Part shown: positions 18,183 to 26,862 of the stretch, piece by piece
How positions within the stretch are numbered: position 1 is the first letter of the stretch
Layout: every line of letters starts with the position of its first letter
NCBI GenBank assembly: GCA_964631565.1
Contig: CAZVYJ010000004.1
Coordinates: 27,555-91,554 of the forward strand
DNA: 64,000 bases
DNA from: CAZVYJ01 sp964631565
GTDB taxonomy: Bacteria > Planctomycetota > Phycisphaerae > SM23-33
Direction of reading: 5' to 3'
Position numbers and translations under genes: made by a program
The notes under the pieces: model-generated
Databases searched by the model: none
Seen by the model: only the letters and a program-made list of their open reading frames with translations
Told to the model about the DNA's origin: nothing

Positions 18183-19213
18183 TCCTCTTCCTTGAAACTA
18201 AGTTCACCGCTGGCATTGGCTTTTCGCAGCAATGCAAGAATGCCGTCACGAGCTTTCTCGATTTCCTCTTCTTTCGGCGAAGAAAGCAGCGACGTTTCTT
18301 CGTCCAGCATGGCGCCGGCCCGCTCGGAAATATTCTCCCTAACCTTGCTCAGGATTCTCTGGTCGGCATTGACCATGGCCAGCGCAAGCTGCTTGGTGTC
18401 CACATGACGCAGAACTTCCTGAAGAGGCCTGTCTTCGATTACGGGAATGTCTTCCCACAGCACCATGGCCTGCTGGACCGCCTTGCTTGCTTCCTCGTCC
18501 GATTCGGAAAGCTTGGCCACCAGCCCGTCGCGCGATTGCTTGTCGAGGCTTCTCAACAGAACGGCGACTTTTCTCAGCCGCTGCTGCTTATGATCTTCCG
18601 CGGCTGGGCCGCCGCTTCCCGCCGATGCGGTTTCGTCGCCGCGACGGGCCTTCTCGAATGCTTCGAGCCTGCTGAGCATTACAGAAGCCACCCGCAGTTT
18701 CGCCTGTCGCGAGACGTCTTCGCCGCTGGTCATGTTGCGAATCACCTCCGGACGGACTTCATCCGCGAGAAGGCTCAGCAGCTCGGCGCTCCGGGCAGGC
18801 GACATCTCGGCCAGAACAATCGACGCAACCTGGGCTGACTCGCCCTCCAGCGCCCGGGCAAGGTCTTTAACGTCGGCTTTTCTCACTTTAAGGAACGGAT
18901 CCTTGGCGTAAGCCTTGTCCTGGACCTTCACGAGCATCTTCTCGGACTGCTCCGGCCCGATGGTGTTATCCAGAAGCTGCTTGACGAAACTGCCTTGCTG
19001 CATCGCCCTGCCCTTGCGAAGCAGCAGGGAAAATTCATTAATAAACTCGATGGGCATGGCCTTTTTCGCGATGCCGGAAGCATCCAGATAGGCCATCTCC
19101 GCGGCGAGTTCGGCGATGGTGTCCGAGCTTGCATCTTTCAGCAGCTCGGCGGCTGTGTTAGGCCCCAGCGCCATTAACAACATCGCAGCTTTTCTTTTGC
19201 CACTGAACGACAA
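18179..19213 (-). CDS. fliG: flagellar motor switch protein FliG
   Basis: A 344-residue FliG with N-terminal FliF-binding domain (KRKAAMLLMALGPNTAAELL), middle domain (ARALEGESAQVASIVLAEMS, with QVASIVLAEMSPARSAELL in place of the typical EHPQ..A segment) and C-terminal torque domain (EDIPVIEDRPLQEVLRHVDT, then QRILSKVRENISERAGAMLD). Charged residues of the torque helix are conserved in character. The extra acidic tail after the torque domain (SSPKEEEIEKARDGILALLR) is normal for the family. Confidence 0.95.
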   Translation of the reverse strand: MSFSGKRKAAMLLMALGPNTAAELLKDASSDTIAELAAEMAYLDASGIAKKAMPIEFINEFSLLLRKGRAMQQGSFVKQLLDNTIGPEQSEKMLVKVQDKAYAKDPFLKVRKADVKDLARALEGESAQVASIVLAEMSPARSAELLSLLADEVRPEVIRNMTSGEDVSRQAKLRVASVMLSRLEAFEKARRGDETASAGSGGPAAEDHKQQRLRKVAVLLRSLDKQSRDGLVAKLSESDEEASKAVQQAMVLWEDIPVIEDRPLQEVLRHVDTKQLALAMVNADQRILSKVRENISERAGAMLDEETSLLSSPKEEEIEKARDGILALLRKANASGELSFKEEE

Positions 19214-19216
19214 GTG

Positions 19217-20740
19217 CTACTCTCCCTTCCCGTTTTCAGCCCAGGACATGAACAATCTCTTGACCTCGTCCGGATTTTCCTGAAGCGCCTGTGTAATACT
19301 TCTCTTTAACTGTTCCGGATTGGCGGCCGGCATTGCTGCAGGCAGAAGTCTTTCTTCCTGACCGCCCTGCACCGATTCCAGGGCGAGTTGCTGGCCGCCT
19401 TCAGCTTCCGCCTGACCCTTGGTCTTCTTCGAGCCGCCGAACATCTTCAGCAGGACAAGCGCCCCGATTACCAGAATGCCGAGTGAACCGCGCTTGGCTA
19501 TTTCCAGCAGGAAATTCTTGCTGAACATGCCTTCGTCCTGAACCTCCTGGGCGAGCGATTCCGTTTCCGACACATGGAACGGGGCGTCCTTCACTGTTAT
19601 GTCCGCATCGCCGCTGAGACCCAGGGCGCTTATGACTATCGCTTTTACATCGTCGGCGGTTACCGCCTGCTTGCCTTCCTTCTCGGGCTGTCCTGACAGA
19701 TCAGCCAGCACCGCAACGGAAACAGACTCGATTTTCCCGGGCAGATCGGCTTTGCGCTCGATAGTCTTGCCCACGAGGTAACTGGTTTTGATTGTTTCAT
19801 CCGCCGTATCCGTGCCGGCGCCGACGGTTTCCTTGCCGCCGGCAGAGGTCTTGGATTTGCTGCTTTTGATTTCTTCAGTAGCGGCGACCCGTCCGGCCTG
19901 ATCGTATTTTTCAACTGTCTGGTCCAGGCTGATGGTATTCACAACGGCGCTGACCTGGACCGATGACTTGCCCGGCCCGAGCACCGAAGCAAGCATGGCT
20001 TCGGCCTTCTGGGCGAGATACTGTTCGACCTGGCTTTTGTAATCGAGGAACGTGCCGGCCCTCTTGCCAAGCTCATTTTCCGCATCGCCTGAGAGGAGGT
20101 TTCCATAATTGTCAACGACGACGACATTTTCCGCGTAAAGTCCCTCAACGCTGCCCGCAAGAAGATTAGTTATCGCGGCGATGTTCGCCGGCGTAAGCCG
20201 CCTGCCCGGGCGAAGCTTTAGCGCCACCGTGGCGGAGGTGCGCGCCTGGCTGCCGGTGAATACGGACGATTCCGGCTTGGCTATGTGGACCCTCGCGGAG
20301 CTTACGCATTCGAGAAACTGAATCGTCTTCGCTACTTCTCCTTCTATCGCGCGAATATAGTTGATTCTCTGGGTGAAGGGACTGGCGCCGATTTTCTCGT
20401 CGTCGAGAATTCCATAGCCGGCCTGTTCTCCGGTAATAAGCCCCTGCCCGGCCATTTCCAGTTTCATTTCCTGAACATTCTGTTCCGGCACGAGTATCGT
20501 CGTTCCGCCCGCCTTGACTTCATACGGAATGCCGGCATCGTTGAGTTTGTCCACGATTTTCGACGCACTTTCCGGCGACAGACCGGCACAGAGCAGGCTC
20601 ATATTTGGTTTCCGCACCCAGTTGAACAGCAGCGTGGCGGCTCCTGCACACGCCAGAATAACCGCCAGCAGGATGACACGCTGAATCAGGCTGGTTTTGC
20701 GCCATACTTCACCGAGATTTGCAAGCATTTGCGACACCAA
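19217..20740 (-). CDS. fliF: flagellar MS-ring protein FliF
   Basis: A 507-residue MS-ring subunit. There are two membrane helices, at about residues 20-38 and 430-450. Between them are RBM ring-building motifs, including GIPYEVKAGGTTILVPEQNV and the RINYIRAIEGEVAKTIQFLE and ARVHIAKPESSVF segments. The C-terminal tail (residues 470-507, LKRSITQALQENPDEVKRLF) binds FliG. Length is near the usual 530-570, slightly short in the linker. The next gene in the operon, fliG, begins 3 bases after its stop. Confidence 0.96.
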   Translation of the reverse strand: MVSQMLANLGEVWRKTSLIQRVILLAVILACAGAATLLFNWVRKPNMSLLCAGLSPESASKIVDKLNDAGIPYEVKAGGTTILVPEQNVQEMKLEMAGQGLITGEQAGYGILDDEKIGASPFTQRINYIRAIEGEVAKTIQFLECVSSARVHIAKPESSVFTGSQARTSATVALKLRPGRRLTPANIAAITNLLAGSVEGLYAENVVVVDNYGNLLSGDAENELGKRAGTFLDYKSQVEQYLAQKAEAMLASVLGPGKSSVQVSAVVNTISLDQTVEKYDQAGRVAATEEIKSSKSKTSAGGKETVGAGTDTADETIKTSYLVGKTIERKADLPGKIESVSVAVLADLSGQPEKEGKQAVTADDVKAIVISALGLSGDADITVKDAPFHVSETESLAQEVQDEGMFSKNFLLEIAKRGSLGILVIGALVLLKMFGGSKKTKGQAEAEGGQQLALESVQGGQEERLLPAAMPAANPEQLKRSITQALQENPDEVKRLFMSWAENGKGE

Positions 20741-20754
20741 TTACCCTTTCGGTG

Positions 20755-21066
20755 CTAAACCTGCATGTTCATGGTCTGTTTGTAGGCGTCGATGACTTTG
20801 TTCCGTATGCCCATAAGAAGTTTGAAGCTCATGTCGGCCTTGGCGACGGCTGCCACGGTCGGCAGAATCTCGTCGCTTTTGCCGGATATGAGATTCTTTA
20901 TCGCTTCGGCGGACTGGCCCTGATCCTGGTCCACCTTGTCTATGTAGCTCATCAGCATGTCGGTAAAGCTGGTCCTGGTCGCCTGCTTTGACGCCTGGTC
21001 GCCGCCCTGTGTGGCCGGGGACTGGATCGGCGGCCTGATACCTGATATGGAATTTATGCCGGTCAT
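20755..21066 (-). CDS. fliE: flagellar hook-basal body protein FliE
   Basis: A 103-residue FliE: a disordered first 30 residues, then the helical core with SFTDMLMSYIDKVDQDQGQS and the C-terminal KADMSFKLLMGIRNKVIDAY segment. FliE joins the MS ring to the rod and helps gate export. It lies between flgC and fliF in canonical order. Confidence 0.94.
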   Translation of the reverse strand: MTGINSISGIRPPIQSPATQGGDQASKQATRTSFTDMLMSYIDKVDQDQGQSAEAIKNLISGKSDEILPTVAAVAKADMSFKLLMGIRNKVIDAYKQTMNMQV

Positions 21067-21079
21067 TTTTGCTCCAATC

Positions 21080-21484
21080 TCACTTCAAAAGTTCAACAGT
21101 CAAATCAACCATTTCCTGGTATCTCTTAAGCACCGCCGCATTGGCCTGGTAGGCCCGGCTCGCCGCAACGAGGCTCATCATTTCCACGGGCAACTGAACA
21201 TTCGGCATGGAAACAAACCCTTCCTTGTTCGCGTCCGGGTGGCCGGGTTTGTAGACCTGCTGAAATTCGGTGCTCATGTCATCGATGACATCCGATATGT
21301 TTACTCCGCTGAGCACATTTTCGTTTGTCTGCAGCAGAACATCCTGCCGGCAGAACGGCCCGCCGCCGATGGTGCGGGTTGTATTGGAGTTTGCGATGTT
21401 GTTGGAAATCACCTTCATCCGCAGCGATTCCGCCTGCAGGCCCGATACCGCAATGTCAACCGGAGATAAAATGCCTGTTTCCAT
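21080..21484 (-). CDS. flgC: flagellar proximal rod protein FlgC
   Basis: A 134-residue rod protein. The N-terminal motif ISNNIANSNTTRTIGGGPFC matches the flagellar rod signature ANNIAN.nT, and the C-terminal coil VEMMSLVAASRAYQANAAVL is the rod/hook heptad end. Length is normal. It follows flgB by 21 bases. Confidence 0.95.
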   Translation of the reverse strand: METGILSPVDIAVSGLQAESLRMKVISNNIANSNTTRTIGGGPFCRQDVLLQTNENVLSGVNISDVIDDMSTEFQQVYKPGHPDANKEGFVSMPNVQLPVEMMSLVAASRAYQANAAVLKRYQEMVDLTVELLK

Positions 21485-21505
21485 GATTGTTTTTCCTTCG
21501 CGTTG

Positions 21506-21868
21506 CTATTCGCTTTGTATCGCCAGCTGCATCTGCGAATAGAGTTTCGCCAGCAGCCTCATGTAGGTCTTGTATCTCGCGGAATTCTTTATCATCTGGC
21601 CGACTTCCATTTCGATATTCACGTCGTTGCCGTTTGAATTGACCTGCGTGTTCAGCGGCCTGAAGATTCTGGGCTCAATATCGGTGATATCTGTTCCGTT
21701 GCCCTTGCTGATTGCATCGGCAAGCATGGTTTCGAATTCGACATCTCTTCGCCGGTATCCTGGCGTTTCCAGGTTGGCGACATTGTTGGCTATTACTGCT
21801 CCGCGCAGGCTGGCGGCTTTAAGCCCCGCTATGAGATAGTCGTCTATGTTGCTGACTTTGTCTGACAT
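21506..21868 (-). CDS. flgB: flagellar proximal rod protein FlgB
   Basis: A 120-residue rod protein with the signature VIANNVANLETPGYRRRDVE and the C-terminal SARYKTYMRLLAKLYSQM segment. It is the first structural rod gene. Its start overlaps the end of the sigma-54 activator gene by 25 bases, so no separate promoter fits between them. A GAGGAAG precedes the ATG. Confidence 0.95.
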   Translation of the reverse strand: MSDKVSNIDDYLIAGLKAASLRGAVIANNVANLETPGYRRRDVEFETMLADAISKGNGTDITDIEPRIFRPLNTQVNSNGNDVNIEMEVGQMIKNSARYKTYMRLLAKLYSQMQLAIQSE

Positions 21869-23235
21869 GCGACTTCCTCTCCGTCTCCATCATCGAGATG
21901 GCCTTCTTTGCGATATCTGCGGAGCTTCTCCCGCAGCGTCCGGTCTGTAATGCCGAGCAGGTCGGCAGCCTTGGCCTGATGCGAATTGGTGCGACGAAGC
22001 GCCTCGAAAATCGCCTTCCGTTCCACTTCGTCAAGCAGCAGGCTGTGTTTGTGATCCAGGCTTTGCGCTGGCGTATCCACGCGCAGTGTCTGCGCGTTCG
22101 GCATGGACAGAACAGGCCCTTCTCCGAAAATAAGCGACGCACGAACCACGTTTCTCAGCTGCCTGATGTTGCCGGGCCAGTGATACTGGCTGAAAGCCTT
22201 GAGCATCCTGTCGTCGATACGGGTTATCTGCCGCCTGACCTCTCTGGCGTATTTGTTGACGAAATGCCAGATAAGCGCCGGTATGTCTTCGCTGCGGTCC
22301 CGGAGGGAAGGTACTTCTATATGCGCGCCGCTGATTCTGTAATACAAATCCGCCCTGAAGCGGCCAGATGCTATTTCGGCCGGCAGGTCCTTATTCGATG
22401 TACAGATAACCCGGACGTTTACGCTTACCGACTCGCTGCCTCCAACACGCTCAAAATCCTGCTGTTCCAGAACGCGGAGCAGTTCCGCCTGCAGACGCGG
22501 GCCTGTCTCCGATATTTCATCAAGCAGCAGTGTTCCGCCGTGGGCGCGTTCGAATCTGCCTTTGCGGAGCGAATTCGCACCGGTAAATGCGCCTCGCTCG
22601 TGCCCGAACAGCTCGCTTTCAAGCAGAGACTCGCTCAGCGCTGCGCAGTTCACTCGGATGTAAGGCCCATTTGCTCGATTGCTGTGGCAGTGAATAAAAT
22701 TCGAAATCAGTTCCTTGCCCGTACCGCTTTCGCCGGTAATGAGCACCGGAATGGAAGTCGGGGCGACTTTTTCCGCGAGACTGACTGCTTCAAGCAGCCG
22801 TGAACTTTTGCCCACCATGTCGCAGAAATTGCCCGTTTCGCTGCTGGCGGCCATCGGAACATCACGATTCGGAAGGTAAGTTTCAAGAATTACCGCCAGT
22901 CGTCCGTTAATGGAGGATTTGGTCAGGAAATCCTCGCAGCCGGAACGCAGCGAATCGACAACCAACTCAATCCCGGCATCTTCGCTAAGCATGACTATGG
23001 GTAATTCCGGCGAATCTATTTTGCATTGCCGTATGAACTGGTCATGCCGGCCATCCAATGTTTCAAAGTCAGCCAGAACCATGTCGCAGCTATCGACCCG
23101 AATCTGGCGAAGTGCCTGGTCGGTATTGCGCGCCAGAACGCCGTGCAGGCCTCGCCCGGCCAGAATCTGAAGTACAGACCCCGCAAGCGCCGAGTCATCC
23201 GTGACTACCAATACGCTTTGATGAACTTTTTCCAT
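21844..23235 (-). CDS. sigma-54-dependent response regulator of flagellar genes
   Basis: A 463-residue NtrC-type activator similar to FlrC/FleR/FlbD. The receiver domain (residues 1-115) keeps the acidic pair at 13-14, phosphoacceptor Asp56 and Lys106. The AAA+ domain has Walker A GESGTGKE at 168-175, the sigma-54 contact loop GAFTGA at 215-220, and Walker B LLLDE. The C-terminal Fis-type helix-turn-helix is HQAKAADLLGITDRTLREKL. It overlaps flgB by 25 bases and lies in the operon it may activate. No sensor kinase gene is in the window. Confidence 0.95.
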   Translation of the reverse strand: MEKVHQSVLVVTDDSALAGSVLQILAGRGLHGVLARNTDQALRQIRVDSCDMVLADFETLDGRHDQFIRQCKIDSPELPIVMLSEDAGIELVVDSLRSGCEDFLTKSSINGRLAVILETYLPNRDVPMAASSETGNFCDMVGKSSRLLEAVSLAEKVAPTSIPVLITGESGTGKELISNFIHCHSNRANGPYIRVNCAALSESLLESELFGHERGAFTGANSLRKGRFERAHGGTLLLDEISETGPRLQAELLRVLEQQDFERVGGSESVSVNVRVICTSNKDLPAEIASGRFRADLYYRISGAHIEVPSLRDRSEDIPALIWHFVNKYAREVRRQITRIDDRMLKAFSQYHWPGNIRQLRNVVRASLIFGEGPVLSMPNAQTLRVDTPAQSLDHKHSLLLDEVERKAIFEALRRTNSHQAKAADLLGITDRTLREKLRRYRKEGHLDDGDGEEVACQTKSAT

Positions 23236-23238
23236 ATT

Positions 23239-24000
23239 TTATTTGCTTACCAGTTTCGGTGATGGCTCAGCTTCCGCCTGAAGCTCATTCTGCTTCGCCA
23301 ATATCTCGTAGGGTTTGTTCACCTGAAGCCACTCGATCAAATCCAGCTGCACGCGTGCTATTGCGCTCCAGTCGCTGTCGGCGTATTCAACAATCAGTTG
23401 CTTGTAGAGCGCTTTCGCGACGTCCGGATCGCTTTCTTTCCTGCAGTTGGCGAGCTGGAAAAGCAGCCACGCTTTATTCGTGGAATCTTTTTCGTTTTTC
23501 AGCGCCAGGTCATAGACGAGTGCGGCGGCTTCGAGATTTCCACTGAGGAAAAACGTGTCCGCCAGTCCGACCGGGTTGACGATTTTTTCGTAAGGCAGTT
23601 TTTCAATTTTTTTGACGACATCCAGCGGAAGACCCGTTTGAGGTTTTGGAACGTCGGCATCGGGCTGCCTGGGAGTTTCTTCCTTGTTTTCCTCGACGAC
23701 GGGCGGCTTTGTCTGCTCCGGTTCAACCGGCGTCGGAGACGGCGAGGCTTTTTTCGCCGGTTTGACGGGCTGGCTGTCCGAAATCGCCTTAACCTGGCCG
23801 AGAATTGTTTCCAATTCCGTTTTCCGAGGAGCGGGAGGCAGCGGTTCATTATCTGTACGTCGAAGTTCGAGCCTGTTTTGCCTGGCTTGTTCGACAACCC
23901 CCATCGGCTTGCCCTGCTCTTCATTATCGGCAAGAACAGGCGCCTGCAATACTATGGCGAGAGTCAGAATGATCCGACTGTAGAATAGTAGTTTTCTCAT
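23239..24000 (-). CDS. secreted TPR-type protein
   Basis: A 253-residue protein with a signal peptide (residues 1-24, ending APVLADNEE), a proline/lysine-rich disordered linker (about 60-130), and a C-terminal helical part. That part contains two or three TPR-like units (GNLEAAALVYDLALKNEKDS, then AKALYKQLIVEYADSDWSAI). Periplasmic localisation is likely. It overlaps the upstream TPR gene as ATGA, so the two are probably partners. Function unknown. Confidence 0.75.
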   Translation of the reverse strand: MRKLLFYSRIILTLAIVLQAPVLADNEEQGKPMGVVEQARQNRLELRRTDNEPLPPAPRKTELETILGQVKAISDSQPVKPAKKASPSPTPVEPEQTKPPVVEENKEETPRQPDADVPKPQTGLPLDVVKKIEKLPYEKIVNPVGLADTFFLSGNLEAAALVYDLALKNEKDSTNKAWLLFQLANCRKESDPDVAKALYKQLIVEYADSDWSAIARVQLDLIEWLQVNKPYEILAKQNELQAEAEPSPKLVSK

Positions 24001-26498
24001 TTGTCTTCCGTCCCCTTATGGTCTGCGATCCCGGAGAACGCCATGGCGGCTTTCTCGTACTCCTGCTCCATCGTGTAAGCTGCGCCCAGTATTTCACGGG
24101 CCTTATCGCGGATATTGCCGGGGCACTTGGAATTGATCAGGTCCTTGGCCACGGTAATAGCCTGCGAGCTTTCTCCTGAATCAAGGCATGCCTTTGCCAG
24201 ATTGCATTTTGCGATATACATCAGCGGCCCGGGTTTGAGCGACGGCAGCAGTTCCGCAAGCAGATTGCGAGCCCGCGTATACTCATGAACGTCTGCATAA
24301 CAGTTGGCCAGTTGAACTGCCAATGACGCCTGCATATCCGTGTCGGATATCGAATCTGATTCCAGGGCAAGCCGGAGTATGGCGGCGGCTTTATTCGCCA
24401 GCCCCATTTCCTGATAAACCTGTGCTGTTAACAGAGCGATTTCGTAGCGGTTCCTTTCGGAAAGCTTATCCGTATCGAGATTGTCCAGTATGCCTATCGC
24501 CTGGACAAACTCATGGTTCAGCAGATGGATATGGCCCAGTTCTATTACTATTTCGACCCGCTGGGCTTCAGGCGGTTCGCAGGCCAGTGCACGGCGGTAA
24601 CTTTCCACTGCAAGCGACATGTCGCCGAGAGCGGCGTGGCATCTTGCGAGATACTGATGCACGGTAGCGGTATCGCTATTGTTAATTTCCTGTTCCGACA
24701 AACCGAGGTACCGTGTAAACCAGGTCCGTGCTTCCTGGTACATTTTTTTCTGCCAAAGGCACTTGCCCGCTCCAAGACATGCCTGCATTTGCGATTCACG
24801 CGAGAGATTCAGGTGGTAAAGCTTGCTGAATATCTCGATTGCATCGTTAAGCAGGCCGGCCTGCATCGTCGCCTGGGCGAGTTTGAGATGCACCTGGTCA
24901 GACGAACGGAAATGAGGATACATGTCGAACAGGTCGAGCAGGTCTGACCGCGCGCCCTGATAGTCCATCATGTTCATGCGGATGGTCGCACAGCGGAGCA
25001 GCGCCATCGGGGCGATTTCGTCCTTGCGAAAACGGTTGGCGATTACCTGGTACTCCCGAAGGGCGCTCAATTCGTCGTCGAGGTTCTCATGTATCGCCGC
25101 CAGACAGTAGTGGCCCAGTCCGATTCGGCGGTCTTTGGGAGAGTGCAGGAAGAACCGCTGCCAAACTGAGACGGCTTCCTTCATCATCAGCTGTTTCTGC
25201 TCAGACATCGAATCGTACGCCTGAGGATTGTAAACTAAGATTGCGTCTCCGGTGAACCTTACCAGCAAGCCCACTGTTCCGCAGGCCACTTCGCCCAGTT
25301 TAAGGTCGGAAACGCCGGCGAAGTCTATGGTTATCGCCCGACGGCGAACGTCAGAATCGACGTTTTCCCACTTAAGGTCGAGCCCGGTTTCTGTCGCCAG
25401 TTGATTCAGAAGCTCTTCAATCGGCGCCTGAAATGCAGCTGCCCGCCAATTACGAAGCGATGACTCCACGGGAAGCTTCTGCAATCTGGGACCAAGCACT
25501 GCTTCATCCATGGTATCGACGCCCTGCTTTATCAGCCGGTGCAGTTCAAGCTGGTTCAGGCCCTCGAACGGATCGGCCGGTTCCTGGGAACCCCACGGAA
25601 TCGATTCGCTGGTGCTTTTGTAGGACAGGATTTTCGCGGTTATCGCCCGGGCAACCAGAAATTCGCAGTCGGTTTCCAGGGGCTGCGGCGTTTTAAAACA
25701 ACCCAGCGCGGCAATGCCCTGATAGGCTCGCATTCTGGCGTAAAAATACTGCCCGTTCTTCGCGTCTATAACGGCCAGATTGTAATTCGCCATGGCCCTG
25801 ATTATGCCCGACCTGCTTTGGGCGGCTTTTTCGAACTGTGTTTTGGCCCTGTCGCTGTAACCCTGGTACTGCAGACATTGTGCGACACGCAATCGCAAAA
25901 GATCGCTTACCAGTATTTCGCTGGGTTTGCTCGAGGCGGTTTCGAGCAGTTTCCAGTAATGGGCGTAAGCCTTGTCGTATTGCTGTCCGGCGAAAAATTT
26001 CTCGGCAGTCTGCCATGAACTTGCGCCGAGAAGGTCTGTGGTTTGAGGGACTTCCGATTTGCTTTCGACCTGCGGCGGCAGTATGAAGGCGGTTTCTTCT
26101 TTGGCGTTGTCGGAAACGGCCGGTCCCGGCGAGGTATCAGGTTGCTTTCCGTTCCACGATATGACGGCAAGAATGAGAATCACTATGAGAACAGTGTTAA
26201 GCCCCAGAATTACATGCAATGGAGAAAGCCTGCCAATTTGTTCCCGTAACGGCTGTATCCTGCTCTTGATAAAAGCGGTTACTGATTGCCTGCCCACTTT
26301 GAAAAATCTGCCGCCTGTACTGACGGGCCGTGTGTTCCCCTGACCAGGTTCGGCGCTCTCGGTGCTTTCAACGGGCGATTCAGCTTGCTCGATAGCAAAG
26401 AGGTCCTCGGATTCGAACTGGTTAACGGCATCTGCGGTCTCAGGCTGCTTGGCAGCGGCCTGGACATTCTCCTGATTGTTCGGTTCTTCCGTCGGCAT
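23997..26498 (-). CDS. membrane-anchored TPR protein with STN-like domain
   Basis: An 833-residue protein. The first 90 residues are acidic and cytoplasmic; one membrane helix is at about 94-115. Then come several TPR units, a domain at about 355-430 reading APIEELLNQLATETGLDLKW and the following GVSDLKLGEVACGTVGLLVRF, which resembles the STN/secretin N-domain. About ten further TPR units (YPHFRSSDQVHLKLAQATMQ onward) fill the C-terminus. It heads the operon behind a sigma-54 promoter, with GAGG before the ATG. An assembly platform for the basal body is plausible but not shown. Confidence 0.75.
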   Translation of the reverse strand: MPTEEPNNQENVQAAAKQPETADAVNQFESEDLFAIEQAESPVESTESAEPGQGNTRPVSTGGRFFKVGRQSVTAFIKSRIQPLREQIGRLSPLHVILGLNTVLIVILILAVISWNGKQPDTSPGPAVSDNAKEETAFILPPQVESKSEVPQTTDLLGASSWQTAEKFFAGQQYDKAYAHYWKLLETASSKPSEILVSDLLRLRVAQCLQYQGYSDRAKTQFEKAAQSRSGIIRAMANYNLAVIDAKNGQYFYARMRAYQGIAALGCFKTPQPLETDCEFLVARAITAKILSYKSTSESIPWGSQEPADPFEGLNQLELHRLIKQGVDTMDEAVLGPRLQKLPVESSLRNWRAAAFQAPIEELLNQLATETGLDLKWENVDSDVRRRAITIDFAGVSDLKLGEVACGTVGLLVRFTGDAILVYNPQAYDSMSEQKQLMMKEAVSVWQRFFLHSPKDRRIGLGHYCLAAIHENLDDELSALREYQVIANRFRKDEIAPMALLRCATIRMNMMDYQGARSDLLDLFDMYPHFRSSDQVHLKLAQATMQAGLLNDAIEIFSKLYHLNLSRESQMQACLGAGKCLWQKKMYQEARTWFTRYLGLSEQEINNSDTATVHQYLARCHAALGDMSLAVESYRRALACEPPEAQRVEIVIELGHIHLLNHEFVQAIGILDNLDTDKLSERNRYEIALLTAQVYQEMGLANKAAAILRLALESDSISDTDMQASLAVQLANCYADVHEYTRARNLLAELLPSLKPGPLMYIAKCNLAKACLDSGESSQAITVAKDLINSKCPGNIRDKAREILGAAYTMEQEYEKAAMAFSGIADHKGTEDK

Positions 26499-26603
26499 AT
26501 GACCTCAATGCAATCCGTTGCATTAATGCTTGTGCAGCCGGGCGCCCTTGGCCCGGAATGCCGCAAGCGCACAGTGTGCGCATTTTTCGGCGCAGCACTA
26601 ATA

Positions 26604-26619
26604 TGCAATGGCCGTGCCA
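26604..26619 (-). promoter_or_regulatory. sigma-54-type -24/-12 promoter
   Basis: TGGCACGGCCATTGCA on the minus strand, with the invariant GG and GC pairs 12 bases apart. It lies 106 bases upstream of the first flagellar-operon gene, and the operon includes a sigma-54 activator. Confidence 0.82.
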
Positions 26620-26779
26620 AAAGATGTTTCCAGGCCGTTGATGGCGCAACCCCTTGATATCAGCGGACAAAGGGCAGTGAAGCTCACAGGGCAAAAAGCA
26701 GCCGGGTAGAGTTAAGGCGTAAGGATTCTGACCATGGGTGTTTGGTTTTCGTACAAACATTACAGGTGATGATGGATAG

Positions 26780-26817
26780 AAAAAAAGCCTGCGGCCGAAA
26801 ATTTGTCGACCGCAGGC
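26780..26817 (-). terminator. rho-independent terminator of the large lipoprotein gene
   Basis: On the minus strand GCCTGCGGTCGA pairs with TCGGCCGCAGGC (12 base pairs, one T-G wobble) around a 7-base loop and is followed by seven Ts. It ends transcription from the upstream gene and insulates the flagellar sigma-54 promoter. Confidence 0.9.
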
Positions 26818-26862
26818 CTGTGTACCTCTGACTCAGATTGCTCTGAGACTGCTTCTTTGTAA

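Larger units (their letters stand above)
26499..26862 (-). promoter_or_regulatory. head of the flagellar operon: sigma-54-type promoter and structured leader
   Basis: This 364-base gap carries the upstream gene's terminator (26780-26817), a sigma-54-type promoter, and a leader. On the minus strand 26619 down to 26604 reads TGGCACGGCCATTGCA, a perfect match to TGGCACG-N4-TTGCW. Transcription should begin near 26593. In the leader, GCGCACAGTGTGCGC (26567-26581, arms of 6 around AGT) and CCGGGC/GCCCGG (about 26538-26556) form adjacent hairpins before the ribosome-binding GAGG. Either palindrome could be an activator site; some flagellar activators bind downstream of the start. Confidence 0.8.
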
